64,000 nt of DNA, taken from contig NZ_JARLLG010000005.1 in NCBI RefSeq assembly GCF_029382255.1, forward strand, positions 186,001 through 250,000. The letters run 5' to 3'. Below, piece after piece: positions 25,084 through 33,931 of this stretch; positions within the stretch are counted from its first letter, which is position 1, and every line of letters starts with the position of its first letter. Position numbers and translations under genes: made by a program. This DNA is from Isoptericola croceus (GTDB lineage: Bacteria; Actinomycetota; Actinomycetes; Actinomycetales; Cellulomonadaceae). A model generated the notes under the pieces. The model saw nothing but the letters and a program-made list of their open reading frames with translations. It was not told where the DNA came from and ran no database searches.

Positions 25084-27669
25084 CTAGTCGCCGCCCCCCG
25101 CGTCCGAGCGCACGACGTCGACGAGGGCCTCCGTGAGGACAGGGACGAAGAAGCGCGTCATGCCTTCGATGTTCGGGTGGGTACCCGAACCGTTGGTGCC
25201 GGGGAAGCCACCGAGAAGGTCGTCGAAGGTGTAGGCGGCACGGTGGACGTCGTCGCGGGTGTCGAGCGTCGAGCCTGCGAAGACGTCGGCGTAGGTGAGG
25301 CCCCACTTCTCGGCGACCTGGAGGGTGACCTCACGGACCGCAAGCTGGGTGTCCCAGTCACGCGAGCCGAGCTTGTGGACCGCGACGTAGACGATCGGGG
25401 CGTTGGGCCACTTGGACCGCATCTCGTGCACGGTCGCCTCGAGGGCACCGGCATACGTACCGGAGTCGAAGCCGGCCGGATCGAACCCGCTGCTGACCGT
25501 ACCGACCTTGTGCCCCGCGGTGGTGATCGCCTCGATGTCGTTGGTGCCGCCGTCGAACACGACCAGGTCCGGCGACGTCGCGCTCGCGGCGCGCACCTGC
25601 TGGATGACGGTCCCGGCGGGGAACCCGGCGTTCATGACGGTCGCACCGTTGCGGGCGTGCTTGGACACGGTGATGCCCTCACGCTCGGCCACGAGGTCGA
25701 CGAACCCGCGCGAGTACTTGTGCCCGGCGACGATGCTGTCGCCGAAGGCGTACACCCTCTTGCCCTGCAGGATCCCGTCGGCGACGTGGGCCGGTCGGCG
25801 CAGCAGCACGTTGTCGACGGACTGCGGGCCCACGCCGTAGTAGTTGCACGCCACCAGACGATCAAGGTTCGTCGCCGCGATCTTGCCCGTGCCCGACGCC
25901 ATCACGCGAGGCGACGCCTCGCGGGTCGCGATCGTGTACTGGACCGTCCCCACGGTGAAGTCCATGTGCAGGTCGACCGTGTACCACTTGGTGCGATCGA
26001 ACGCGATCTTCGTCCACGCCGGATTGAGGCTGTCGGGAGCAGCGCTCGAGTCCGACGCCGGCCCGGTGACCCCATAGCGCATCTCCGCGCCGGTCGCGGC
26101 GAGCGCGAAGACGAGGTTGTCGTCCGCACCGCGCAGCTCCAGCCCGGTCTTCATCCCCGTACTGGCGATATCCGTCTTCCAGTCGAAGCTCAGGTCGAGC
26201 GTCCGTTGGTCGCGGACAGCAGCATCGAATCTCGAGACGGACGTGGTGTAGTGGTCCATGTCCTCGGTGACGCGGAGCACGCCGTCGGCCACGCGCGCAC
26301 CCTGAGGGAACCCGAAGTTCGGCGGTTCCGTCTGGGCGTCGAAGGCCTCGTCGATGTGGACGACCTCCGACGCCTCACCCTGGACGCCGCGAGCGATGCG
26401 GACGTCGTCGACATAGACGGCGCCACGCTCACCCCCGTTGGCGTACCAGGCGACCCGGGCGATGCCCGGCAGCTCGTTGCGGAACGTCGCACCCGTCAGG
26501 AGGGGCTCGCCGTCGACCTCCAGGTCGAAGCGCTGGTTGACCGTGTCGATCGTGACGGCAACCTGGTACCAGCGGCCTCGCTCGTAGGTACCCACCGTGC
26601 GTGAGGTCGAACCCTCGTACGCGACGATGTCGCCCCGTGCGAACGCGACGCTGACAGCGGGCTGGCCCGAGGCGTTGTACACGTACGGCAGACCGAACCA
26701 GCCTGCCTGGTCGTCGTCGCGCATCACCTCCGCTTCGATCGTGACCAGACCCTGCACGGGAGCATCGAAGGTGCGGGAAAGGCTGGTGCCCGCCGTCCCG
26801 CCGTTCGTCGTGGTCCGGGTCAGCCGGACGCTCTTGTCAGACTCCGAGGGAACGGCGACGACGTCGACCGCGTTGCCCGTGGCGACGACGCCCCAGCCGT
26901 TCGTGCCGTCCGCCAGTGCACCGGTGGGCAGCGCGTCGAACGACTCGTCGACGAGGAGCCCGGGGCGATAGATCGCGATGTCGTCGACGTGCACCGATCC
27001 GCGCTCGCCGCCGTTGGCATACCAGGCGATACGGCTGATCCCGGTCAGTGGAGTGCGCGGTGTCGCGTCGGTGAAGACCGCCTCGCCGTCGATCGCGAGG
27101 TCGAAGGTCTGCGCGTCGGTGTCGACGGTCAGGTCGATGTCATACCACCGGCCAGGCTCGTACTGACCGATCGTCCGCAACGTGGTGCCCTCGTAGGCCA
27201 CGATGTCGCCCCGGGCGAGCGCCACGCTCACCGCGGGCTGGCCGGCCTCGTCGTACACGTACGGCAGACCGAAGAACCCGGCCTCGCTGTCCGAGCGCAT
27301 GACGCGGGCCGAGACGCCCACCGTGCCTGTCAAGGGCGCCTCGAACTCCCGGGCGAGCGCAGAGCCGCCCGACCCCGTTCCGGCGGCCCGGCTGATGCGC
27401 AGGCTGTGGTCCTCGGCCGAGGGCACGGACACCACCTCGACGGCATTGCCCGCGCTGACGTCGACGTTCCAACCGTCGGTGCCGTGCACGAACGGTCCGG
27501 TGGGGCGCTCGTCGAACGATGACTGCACGATGTAGGCGGCGTCCATGCCACCCGTCTCCGCTGCCGTGAGCGCTACCGCGCCAGATGGCGGCATCAGCAC
27601 CGCGGCCGCGGCAACGACTGCCAGGGTCGGCCGCGACAGCCGCCGCGGGCCCGTCTGCGAGCTGGTCAT
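25084..27669 (-). CDS. Secreted multidomain SGNH/GDSL hydrolase
   Basis: 861 residues. A signal peptide (about 1-36), two copies of a ~190-residue module (about 50-235 and 242-427), a third LamG-like beta domain (about 435-630) and a C-terminal SGNH hydrolase (about 636-850) with S645 in AFGDSIVAG, N710 in GGTND and H831 in GTHPN. The usual Asp three residues before the histidine is Ser here (SGTHPN), so the triad may be a dyad. SGNH enzymes of such loci remove acetyl groups from polysaccharides. The start at 27669 follows GAGGAGGACA. LacI operators sit upstream. Confidence 0.87.
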   Translation of the reverse strand: MTSSQTGPRRLSRPTLAVVAAAAVLMPPSGAVALTAAETGGMDAAYIVQSSFDERPTGPFVHGTDGWNVDVSAGNAVEVVSVPSAEDHSLRISRAAGTGSGGSALAREFEAPLTGTVGVSARVMRSDSEAGFFGLPYVYDEAGQPAVSVALARGDIVAYEGTTLRTIGQYEPGRWYDIDLTVDTDAQTFDLAIDGEAVFTDATPRTPLTGISRIAWYANGGERGSVHVDDIAIYRPGLLVDESFDALPTGALADGTNGWGVVATGNAVDVVAVPSESDKSVRLTRTTTNGGTAGTSLSRTFDAPVQGLVTIEAEVMRDDDQAGWFGLPYVYNASGQPAVSVAFARGDIVAYEGSTSRTVGTYERGRWYQVAVTIDTVNQRFDLEVDGEPLLTGATFRNELPGIARVAWYANGGERGAVYVDDVRIARGVQGEASEVVHIDEAFDAQTEPPNFGFPQGARVADGVLRVTEDMDHYTTSVSRFDAAVRDQRTLDLSFDWKTDIASTGMKTGLELRGADDNLVFALAATGAEMRYGVTGPASDSSAAPDSLNPAWTKIAFDRTKWYTVDLHMDFTVGTVQYTIATREASPRVMASGTGKIAATNLDRLVACNYYGVGPQSVDNVLLRRPAHVADGILQGKRVYAFGDSIVAGHKYSRGFVDLVAEREGITVSKHARNGATVMNAGFPAGTVIQQVRAASATSPDLVVFDGGTNDIEAITTAGHKVGTVSSGFDPAGFDSGTYAGALEATVHEMRSKWPNAPIVYVAVHKLGSRDWDTQLAVREVTLQVAEKWGLTYADVFAGSTLDTRDDVHRAAYTFDDLLGGFPGTNGSGTHPNIEGMTRFFVPVLTEALVDVVRSDAGGGD

Positions 27670-27700
27670 GATCTGTCCTCCTCATCGAGGGTTCGCCTGA

Positions 27701-27714
27701 TGACAACGTTTCCA
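27701..27714 (-). promoter_or_regulatory. LacI operator at the SGNH hydrolase gene
   Basis: TGACAACGTTTCCA, a near-palindrome with central AACGTT, is 31 bp upstream of the start. A CATACT box on the minus strand (27720-27715) adjoins it, so bound repressor would cover the transcription start. Confidence 0.8.
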
Positions 27715-27833
27715 AGTATGCCTCGGCAGCCACGCGTCGAGGCCGTCACCGAGGAAAGCGCATGCCCTGTCTGCCAAGAGAGCGCCTGCCGCTCCCCCGT
27801 ACGGGAGTCATGCGATGCACCTGGACCTGAGTG

Positions 27834-27858
27834 TGACAACGTTTCCAGAATGCGTCAA
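27834..27858 (-). promoter_or_regulatory. Second LacI operator with overlapping promoter
   Basis: An exact second copy of TGACAACGTTTCCA is at 27834-27847. On the minus strand TTGACG (27858-27853) lies 17 bp from CACACT (27835-27830) with the operator in the spacer, the same geometry as the transporter promoter. Confidence 0.72.
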
Positions 27859-28012
27859 TCCCGGTTTCCCCGAGTTCACCCGGGAGCGAGGGGCGCACGG
27901 ACGCTGGAACGGCAGCACCTTGCGGCGCGAGGATCGCGAGCCGCTCGCCCGGCTGGCGCCCCACCGGCCGGGCGCCGCCCTACGCCTGCCACGGCATGCT
28001 CTCGCCGCCGCC

Positions 28013-28069
28013 TTGACACACGGAGTGAACGTTCAATACTCTCCGGGGACCCAAAAGGTGAACGTTCAC
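28013..28069 (+). promoter_or_regulatory. Promoter with two TGAACGTTCA palindromes for the beta-helix gene
   Basis: TTGACA (28013-28018), a 16-bp spacer and AATACT (28035-28040) form the best -35/-10 pair in the region. A perfect palindrome TGAACGTTCA (28026-28035) lies inside the spacer and touches the -10. A second, GTGAACGTTCAC (28058-28069), is 33 bp downstream, about three helical turns, allowing cooperative binding. The core resembles the TGACAACGTTTCCA sites but is four bases shorter, so a different LacI protein may bind. The leader to 28248 shows nothing else. Confidence 0.8.
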
Positions 28070-28248
28070 TATCACGCCTGAGGGAGTGTCACCCGTGGTG
28101 TCCACGTCCTTCACGCTCGCCCTGCCACCGCCCGCAGCGTGCCCGGCCCTGCCTCTTGCTCGGCCTCGGACCTGCGGCCGCACCACCGCGGCACGGCGGA
28201 CATCGTCGCCCTGCCAAGGAACAGCCGAACTCAAGTAGAGACGAGTCA

Positions 28249-30888
28249 ATGATGACTACCCGCAAACCACCACGGCGCACGGTTGCCGCCATGGTGTTCG
28301 CCCTGCTCGCCGCACTGGCGATCACCGTCCCCGGTTCCGCGGCCACGGCCGCCACGGGCACCACGTACTACGTCAGCTCCGCCGGCAGCGACACCAACGC
28401 CGGAACCAGCACCGGTGCGCCGTGGCGTTCGCTGAGCAAGGTGAACTCGACGACCTTCCAGCCGGGCGACTCCATCCTCCTGCGGAGCGGCGACGCCTGG
28501 ACCGGTCAGCTGTGGCCGAAGGGCTCCGGCACCGATGGCGCGCCGATCACGATCGACCGGTACGGCAGCGGCGCCAAGCCGAAGATCGCCGGCGGCGGCA
28601 CCGTCGCTGATGCGGTGCGTCTCTTCAACCAGGAGTACTGGGAGATCCGCAACCTCGACGTGTCGAACGAGGCACCCGCGACGGCGACGCCGGGTGCAAA
28701 CCTCGGCGACTTCCGCGGCATCGGCGTGCACGGCGACAACGGCCAGACGTTGAAGCACTTCGTGATCGACTCCGTCGACGTGCACGACGTCACCGGTGAG
28801 ATCAACTGGATCGGTGGCAGCGGCCCAAGCACCCCGGGCATCAACTGGGGCACCGGCTGGGACCGCTCGAAGAACAGCGGCGGCATCATCTTCCTCACCT
28901 CGGTCGCTGACATCGCGAACCCGGGTGACCCGACGGTGCTCTCCGGCATCACCGTGGAGAACTCCACGATCAAGAACACCTCGTTCGGTGGCATCACCGT
29001 CAAGCAGTACACCGGTGACGCGCCGGGCGCGGTCGAGACCGGCTGGGGCACTCGTCGCACCGCTGGCGACTCGCGCTTCACGCCGCACACCGACGTCGTC
29101 ATCCGCGGCAACTACCTCACCCAGAAGGACACCCAGTTCGGCGCCAACGGCGTCTACCTCACCAACGTCCGCGGCGGCCTCGTCGAGGACAACGTGGTCG
29201 ACCGCGTCGGCGTCTCCGGCATCGAGACGTTCGCCGCTGACCAGGTGACCGTCCAGTTCAACGAGATTTCCGGGACCACCCGGGCCAACGGCAGCGCCGA
29301 CGGCAACGGCATGGACCCCGACATCGCCACCACGAACCAGGTGTTCCAGTACAACTACCTGCACGACAACGAGGACGGCATCCTCCTCTGCGCCTGCAAC
29401 GGCAACTACAGGTTCGGCAGCGCGATCGTCCGCTACAACGTCGTCACCGGCTCGACCCGGTGGAACCTCCACATGTCCCAGACGTCGGGCACGACCGCCC
29501 AGGTCTACAACAACGTCTTCTACAGCAAGACGGCGCCGAACATGGTCTCTGGTGGCACCAGCGGACCGGTGACGATGAGCAACAACCTGTTCATCTCGGA
29601 CCGCTCCGACGTCACGTTCGTCACGCCGACCAACGCGATCTACCAGAACAACGGGTACTCGTCGAACCTCACCCCGCCCTCGAAGGAGAGCAGCCCGGTG
29701 GTCGGCAACCCGCAGTTCGTGAACCCCGGTGTCACGGGGCCGTACGGCGACGAGAGCGGCACACGGCTCGACACCGCCGAGAACTTCGCACTGAAGGCGG
29801 GGTCGGTGTTCATCGACGCCGGCATCGAGATCGCCGGCAACGGCGGACGTGACTTCGCCGGTGCGGCGATGCCGAGCGGGGCGGGAACCGACATGGGCGC
29901 CTTCGAGGCCCCGGGTGACCCGGTGCGCGCGGTGAACGAGACGTTCGACGCCCTGCCGACCGGCCCGCTCGCCAACGGCAAGAACGGGTGGCAGGTCGTG
30001 TCCACCAGCAACGCCGTGGACATCGTCGAGACCCCGTCCGCCAGCAACAAGAGCGCCCGGTTGACCCGCACGACCAACGGTGGCGGCACCGACGGCACCA
30101 GCCTCGCCCGTGTCTTCACCGACCCGCTGGACGGCGTCGTCACCGTCAAGGCGAGCGTGATGCGCAACGACACTCAGGGAGGCTTCTTCGGGCTGCCCTA
30201 CGTGTACAACGCCGACGGTGAGCCGGCGATCAGCGTTGCCTTCGCCTCCGGCCAGATCAGGGCGTACCAGGGGACCTCCTCGACCGTCGTCGGCACGTAC
30301 GAGCTGGGCCGGTGGTACGACATCGAGCTCACCGTCGACACCGACGCCCAGCGGTACAGCCTCGACATCGACGGCCAGCGGGTGGTCTCGGACGCTACGC
30401 TCCGCAACGCCCTTCCCGGTATCGCACGGGTCGCCTGGTACGCCAACGGCGGCGAGCGCGGCTCGGTCCACGTCGACGACGTGAGCATCGCGGCTGCCGG
30501 TCCGGTCAGCGGTCAGACCTATCGCATCCGGAACGCATCGACCGGACGGTACCTCGACTCCGAGGCCGACGGCGCCCTCGCACTGGAGCCGGGCAGCATC
30601 TACGACGACCAGCACTGGAAGCTCACCGAGCACCAGCCGGGATACTGGACGATCGACAACGTCCGCAGCGGGCGTGATTTCCTCGACACCGAACCAGCGG
30701 GCGAGGTCATCTGGAACACCGGATGGCTCGGCGACGACTCGCTCTGGGCGATCAAGGCCGCCGACGGCGGGTTCCGGATCGACAACAAGCAGAGCGGGCG
30801 TGGCTACCTCTTCGGGTCGGGTAGCTCGGTCGGTTGGAACACCGGAGCGGCGGACGCGAACACCGTCTGGACGTTCGAACCCCTGTAG
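28249..30888 (+). CDS. Secreted right-handed beta-helix protein with shared module and ricin-like C-terminus
   Basis: 879 residues. A signal peptide (about 1-36) precedes YYVSSAGSDTNAGTSTGAPW, the start of many parallel beta-helix polysaccharide lyases and hydrolases; the helix runs to about 560 with N-rich turns (ENSTIKNTSFGGI, VEDNVVDRVGVSGIETF). A ~190-residue module (about 563-755) follows, closely similar to the two in the divergent SGNH protein. A ricin-B-like domain (about 757-879; TYRIRNASTGRYLDSE) ends it. Probably binds and cuts an acidic or acetylated polysaccharide outside the cell; substrate unknown. Controlled by the double-palindrome promoter. Confidence 0.85.
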   Translation: MMTTRKPPRRTVAAMVFALLAALAITVPGSAATAATGTTYYVSSAGSDTNAGTSTGAPWRSLSKVNSTTFQPGDSILLRSGDAWTGQLWPKGSGTDGAPITIDRYGSGAKPKIAGGGTVADAVRLFNQEYWEIRNLDVSNEAPATATPGANLGDFRGIGVHGDNGQTLKHFVIDSVDVHDVTGEINWIGGSGPSTPGINWGTGWDRSKNSGGIIFLTSVADIANPGDPTVLSGITVENSTIKNTSFGGITVKQYTGDAPGAVETGWGTRRTAGDSRFTPHTDVVIRGNYLTQKDTQFGANGVYLTNVRGGLVEDNVVDRVGVSGIETFAADQVTVQFNEISGTTRANGSADGNGMDPDIATTNQVFQYNYLHDNEDGILLCACNGNYRFGSAIVRYNVVTGSTRWNLHMSQTSGTTAQVYNNVFYSKTAPNMVSGGTSGPVTMSNNLFISDRSDVTFVTPTNAIYQNNGYSSNLTPPSKESSPVVGNPQFVNPGVTGPYGDESGTRLDTAENFALKAGSVFIDAGIEIAGNGGRDFAGAAMPSGAGTDMGAFEAPGDPVRAVNETFDALPTGPLANGKNGWQVVSTSNAVDIVETPSASNKSARLTRTTNGGGTDGTSLARVFTDPLDGVVTVKASVMRNDTQGGFFGLPYVYNADGEPAISVAFASGQIRAYQGTSSTVVGTYELGRWYDIELTVDTDAQRYSLDIDGQRVVSDATLRNALPGIARVAWYANGGERGSVHVDDVSIAAAGPVSGQTYRIRNASTGRYLDSEADGALALEPGSIYDDQHWKLTEHQPGYWTIDNVRSGRDFLDTEPAGEVIWNTGWLGDDSLWAIKAADGGFRIDNKQSGRGYLFGSGSSVGWNTGAADANTVWTFEPL

Positions 30889-30923
30889 GCGAACCACAGC
30901 AGGAAAGCAGCACTACCGTCCGG

Positions 30924-30956
30924 CGGCCGGGCTCCGAGCAACTCGGGGCCCGGCCG
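30924..30956. terminator. Terminator hairpin after the beta-helix gene
   Basis: 14-nt arms (left CGGCCGGGCTCCGA; one mismatch) with loop GCAAC lie between the convergent beta-helix and VOC genes. Confidence 0.85.
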
Positions 30957-30963
30957 TCTCGGC

Positions 30964-31488
30964 TCAGCGGATCGGTGCGCTGCTGCGTCCCTGTGCCCGC
31001 CCGCTCAGCTCGGCGTCGAGCGTCTCCTGGGCGACCCGCATCTGGTCGACGTAGACCGGCTCCTGCAACCGCTGCCACATCGCCTCCTCGGAGACGTCCT
31101 CGACGTGGGTCACGACCCACCAGATGTTCCCGAACGGATCCTTGAGGCGCCCGCCGCGCTGCCCGAACGCGCTGTCGGACAGCTCGGTCACCACCTCCGC
31201 GCCGGCCGCGAGCGCCCTCGCGAAGGCCTCGTCCGCGTTGGGCACGAACACGCGCAGCAGGCTCGGCATGACGGGCCACTCCGGACGGCGGTCGAAGGCC
31301 AGCACGACGGTGTCGCCCACGCGCGTCTCACCGTGGCCGACGGAGCCGTCCGCCGTCACGACGCGGGCGAGCTCCTCGCCCTCGAACACCGTCGCCACGA
31401 AGTCGAGGAAGGCTCCGGTGTCGTCCGTGACGACCCAGGGCGCGACGCTCGTGTAGCCGGCCGGGGCGCTGTGCTGCTGTGCGGTCAT
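30964..31488 (-). CDS. VOC-superfamily protein (PhnB/glyoxalase-like), second copy
   Basis: 174 residues with VOC strands (SVAPWVVTDDTGAFLDFVAT; LLRVFVPNADEAFARALAAG; LKDPFGNIWWVVTHVED) and a C-terminal helical tail. The ATG at 31488 follows GAGAGGAC. Only distantly like the VOC protein at 12.5 kb, but likewise divergent from a WYL regulator with a palindrome between. Ligand or reaction unknown. Confidence 0.85.
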   Translation of the reverse strand: MTAQQHSAPAGYTSVAPWVVTDDTGAFLDFVATVFEGEELARVVTADGSVGHGETRVGDTVVLAFDRRPEWPVMPSLLRVFVPNADEAFARALAAGAEVVTELSDSAFGQRGGRLKDPFGNIWWVVTHVEDVSEEAMWQRLQEPVYVDQMRVAQETLDAELSGRAQGRSSAPIR

Positions 31489-31537
31489 GGTGGTGTCCTC
31501 TCGTGGTGGTTGTGCTGGTGTCAGCAACGATAGGACG

Positions 31538-31564
31538 CATCTAGGACTGTTGCTGTCCTAGATG
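31538..31564. promoter_or_regulatory. Perfect inverted-repeat operator of the second VOC/WYL divergon
   Basis: CATCTAGGAC and GTCCTAGATG are perfect 10-bp inverted arms separated by 7 bp. They sit between the VOC start (31488) and the regulator start (31582). Confidence 0.82.
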
Positions 31565-31581
31565 TGACCGAGAATGGAGCC

Positions 31582-32529
31582 ATGACCGGACCTACCTCGC
31601 GCCTGCTCGCCCTGCTGTCGCTGCTCCAGACCGCCCGCACCTGGTCCGGCAGCGAGCTCGCCGAGCGGCTCGACGTCACGCACCGCACGGTGCGCCGCGA
31701 CGTCGACCGGCTGCGCGAGATGGGCTACCCCGTCGAGGCGACGCTCGGCGCCCACGGCGGGTACCGCCTGGTGGCCGGCACCTCGATACCGCCGCTGCTG
31801 CTGGAGGACGACGAGGCGGTCGCCGTGGCGCTCGGCCTGCGCACCGTCGCCGTCCACGGCCTCCCCGGGCTCGAGGACGCGGGGATCCGCGCGCTCACCA
31901 AGCTGAGCCAGTCGCTCCCTCCCCGGCTACGGCACCGCGTCCGCACGCTCGGCGCGAACGCCATGAGCTGGGGACGCCCGGCTGCGGGCGCCGTCGACCC
32001 CGACGTCCTCACCGTGCTGGCCGCCGCAGCGGCCAACCGCGAACGGGTCCGCCTGGAGTACGAGACTCGCGACGGCCGCAGCGGGCCGAGGCACGTGGAG
32101 CCGCAGCAGCTCGTCAGCGCCCATCATCGCTGGTACCTCGTGGCGTTCGACGTCGACCGCGACGACTGGCGTACCTTCCGCGCCGACCGGGTACACGCCC
32201 CGCGCGCCACCGGAGCGCCGTCACGCCACGACATGCCCGCCGCGGACGTCCTGACACATCTCGAGGAGGCCGAGGGGGCGATGGCGCCGACCTACCGCGC
32301 GGACGTCACGCTCCACCTGCCGACCGACGTCGCCAGGGCGCGCCTTCGCGACCACCTCGGCGACGGCCAGCTCGTCCCCGACGGCGACGACACGCGCTGG
32401 CACAGCGCGCCGGACACCGTGGAGTGGCTGGCGCTGCGCCTGTTGCTGCTGGACTGTCGGTTCGTCGTGCACGGGCCGCCCGCGCTGCGCACACATCTCG
32501 ACAGCGTTCACGAACGGACCCGTCCATAG
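31582..32529 (+). CDS. WYL-domain (YafY-type) transcriptional regulator, second copy
   Basis: 315 residues: winged helix (SGSELAERLDVTHRTVRRDV), WYL domain (HHRWYLVAFDVDRDDWRTFR) and a C-terminal WCX region. The ATG at 31582 has GGAG just upstream; a GTG at 31564 would lie within the operator arm. Probably represses itself and the VOC gene through the perfect inverted repeat. About 90 bp without features separate it from the convergent Fic gene. Confidence 0.88.
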   Translation: MTGPTSRLLALLSLLQTARTWSGSELAERLDVTHRTVRRDVDRLREMGYPVEATLGAHGGYRLVAGTSIPPLLLEDDEAVAVALGLRTVAVHGLPGLEDAGIRALTKLSQSLPPRLRHRVRTLGANAMSWGRPAAGAVDPDVLTVLAAAAANRERVRLEYETRDGRSGPRHVEPQQLVSAHHRWYLVAFDVDRDDWRTFRADRVHAPRATGAPSRHDMPAADVLTHLEEAEGAMAPTYRADVTLHLPTDVARARLRDHLGDGQLVPDGDDTRWHSAPDTVEWLALRLLLLDCRFVVHGPPALRTHLDSVHERTRP

Positions 32530-32619
32530 CGCCCGGCCACACCTTGCCGAGGCCTCCAAGTGGTGCTGGGTCAACGTTGACGCGATGCAGGTCTCACGTC
32601 TGGCACGCGACACCACGGC

Positions 32620-33846
32620 TCAGCCGCGGCGCAGCCGCTGGGCGTAGACATCCAGGACTTCGATGACCCCGGCGTGCTGGTAGACGCGGTTGCGCTGCCT
32701 GCCTGTGCGTTCCTCCACCACCCCGGCGTCGACCAGCTGGCCGAGCGCACGCTGGGCGCCCATGCCGTTCATGCCGAGGCGCTCGATCAGCAGGTTGGCA
32801 TTCACCACGGGATGGGCCACCAGGTGCGGCAGAACCTTCCACGCACCGGCGTTGCGGCGCACGCCCGCCATCCGCTCACGGGACCACTCCATCTGCGCAG
32901 CCAGGTCGTCGACCAGCTGGGCGCCGGACGAGGCCGCAAACCGGCTCGCGTCCGAGAACTCTTCGATGATGGGGCGGGCGTTGCCGTCACGGTAGCCTCC
33001 CAGCGCGCGAAAGTAGCCCTCGGTGTCGCGCAGCAGTCCGGCCGAGACGGGAGCCGTCGTGCTCGTCAGGACGCTCTTGGACCTCAAGAGAGCCTGCACG
33101 AGCGCTCGGCCGGTACGTCCGTTGCCGTCGGCGAACGGGTGGATCGTCTCGAACTGAGCGTGTGCGATCGCAGCTTGCACGAGCACCGGCATGTCGTCGC
33201 GGCGTATGAATGCCACCAGGTCGTCCATGGCGGCCGCCACCTGCTCGGCCTGGGGAGCGATATGGCTGGCGCCCCGTGGCGTGATCCCGCTGGAGCCCAC
33301 CCAGACCAGGCCCTCGCGGTAGCGACCTGCGTGCCGTTGCCAGCCTGGCTGGGCATCCAACAGCTCTCGCTGCATCGTGAGGATCGCGTCGGAGTCGAGC
33401 CGGTCGGCGAGCTCGAGCGCGGCCTCCATCGCACGCACGTTGGCCACGACCACCTTGGCGTTCTGCGAGGTCGACTGGTCGATCTCCGCCAAGGCCAGCT
33501 GCCGCGCGCTCACCGTCAAGTTCTCGATCTGTGAGGAGGAGGTCGACTCGGTACGCAGCAGGATCGACGACATCGGTCCGAGCGTCGGGCTGCCAGCGCC
33601 GAGGACCGACCGCGCGTAGGCGTCGAACCGGGCCAGCGCGGCTGTCGCGTCCTCCGCGTCAGCGGCAAGATCCGTCGGCAGGCTCGGCGTGAAGTCGGTG
33701 ATCGGCGGGGTCACGGTCGATCGGTAGGGCCCGCTAGCAGCCGCTACGCGCGTGCGACCGTGCAGCCCGTCGGGCTCGGCCTGCCAGACGTGCTCCTCGT
33801 ACCCCATCGCGGGCACCGCCACCGGAAGTGTGACCACGCCGACCAT
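32620..33846 (-). CDS. Fic-family AMP-transferase-type protein with N-terminal inhibitory motif
   Basis: 408 residues. The Fic core motif HPFADGNGRTGR is complete (236-247), so catalysis is possible. An N-terminal helix carries SSQIEN (104-109), matching the [ST]xxxE[GN] inhibitory motif of class II Fic proteins, so the enzyme is probably auto-inhibited. A winged-helix-like C-terminus (NANLLIERLGMNGMGAQRAL; TGRQRNRVYQH) is common in this subgroup and may bind DNA. Start at ATG 33846 (AGGAAG upstream). Divergent from an alanine-dehydrogenase-like gene. The target is unknown. Confidence 0.9.
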   Translation of the reverse strand: MVGVVTLPVAVPAMGYEEHVWQAEPDGLHGRTRVAAASGPYRSTVTPPITDFTPSLPTDLAADAEDATAALARFDAYARSVLGAGSPTLGPMSSILLRTESTSSSQIENLTVSARQLALAEIDQSTSQNAKVVVANVRAMEAALELADRLDSDAILTMQRELLDAQPGWQRHAGRYREGLVWVGSSGITPRGASHIAPQAEQVAAAMDDLVAFIRRDDMPVLVQAAIAHAQFETIHPFADGNGRTGRALVQALLRSKSVLTSTTAPVSAGLLRDTEGYFRALGGYRDGNARPIIEEFSDASRFAASSGAQLVDDLAAQMEWSRERMAGVRRNAGAWKVLPHLVAHPVVNANLLIERLGMNGMGAQRALGQLVDAGVVEERTGRQRNRVYQHAGVIEVLDVYAQRLRRG

Positions 33847-33931
33847 CTTAGTAACACTTCCTGGCAATGTGTTGCTCAGCGTACAATCCCCGTCAGGAGC
33901 TGACCCTGGTTCCCTGATCATGGGAGTCCGG

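Noticed and set aside
24994-26604. 536-codon plus-strand frame opposite the SGNH hydrolase gene
   Set aside because: Low-complexity composition, no domain and no ribosome-binding site; the SGNH gene explains the coding signal.
28246-30897. Long minus-strand reading frame opposite the beta-helix gene
   Set aside because: The plus strand encodes a signal peptide and recognisable domains; the opposite frame is an Arg/Val/Asp-rich shadow produced by high G+C.
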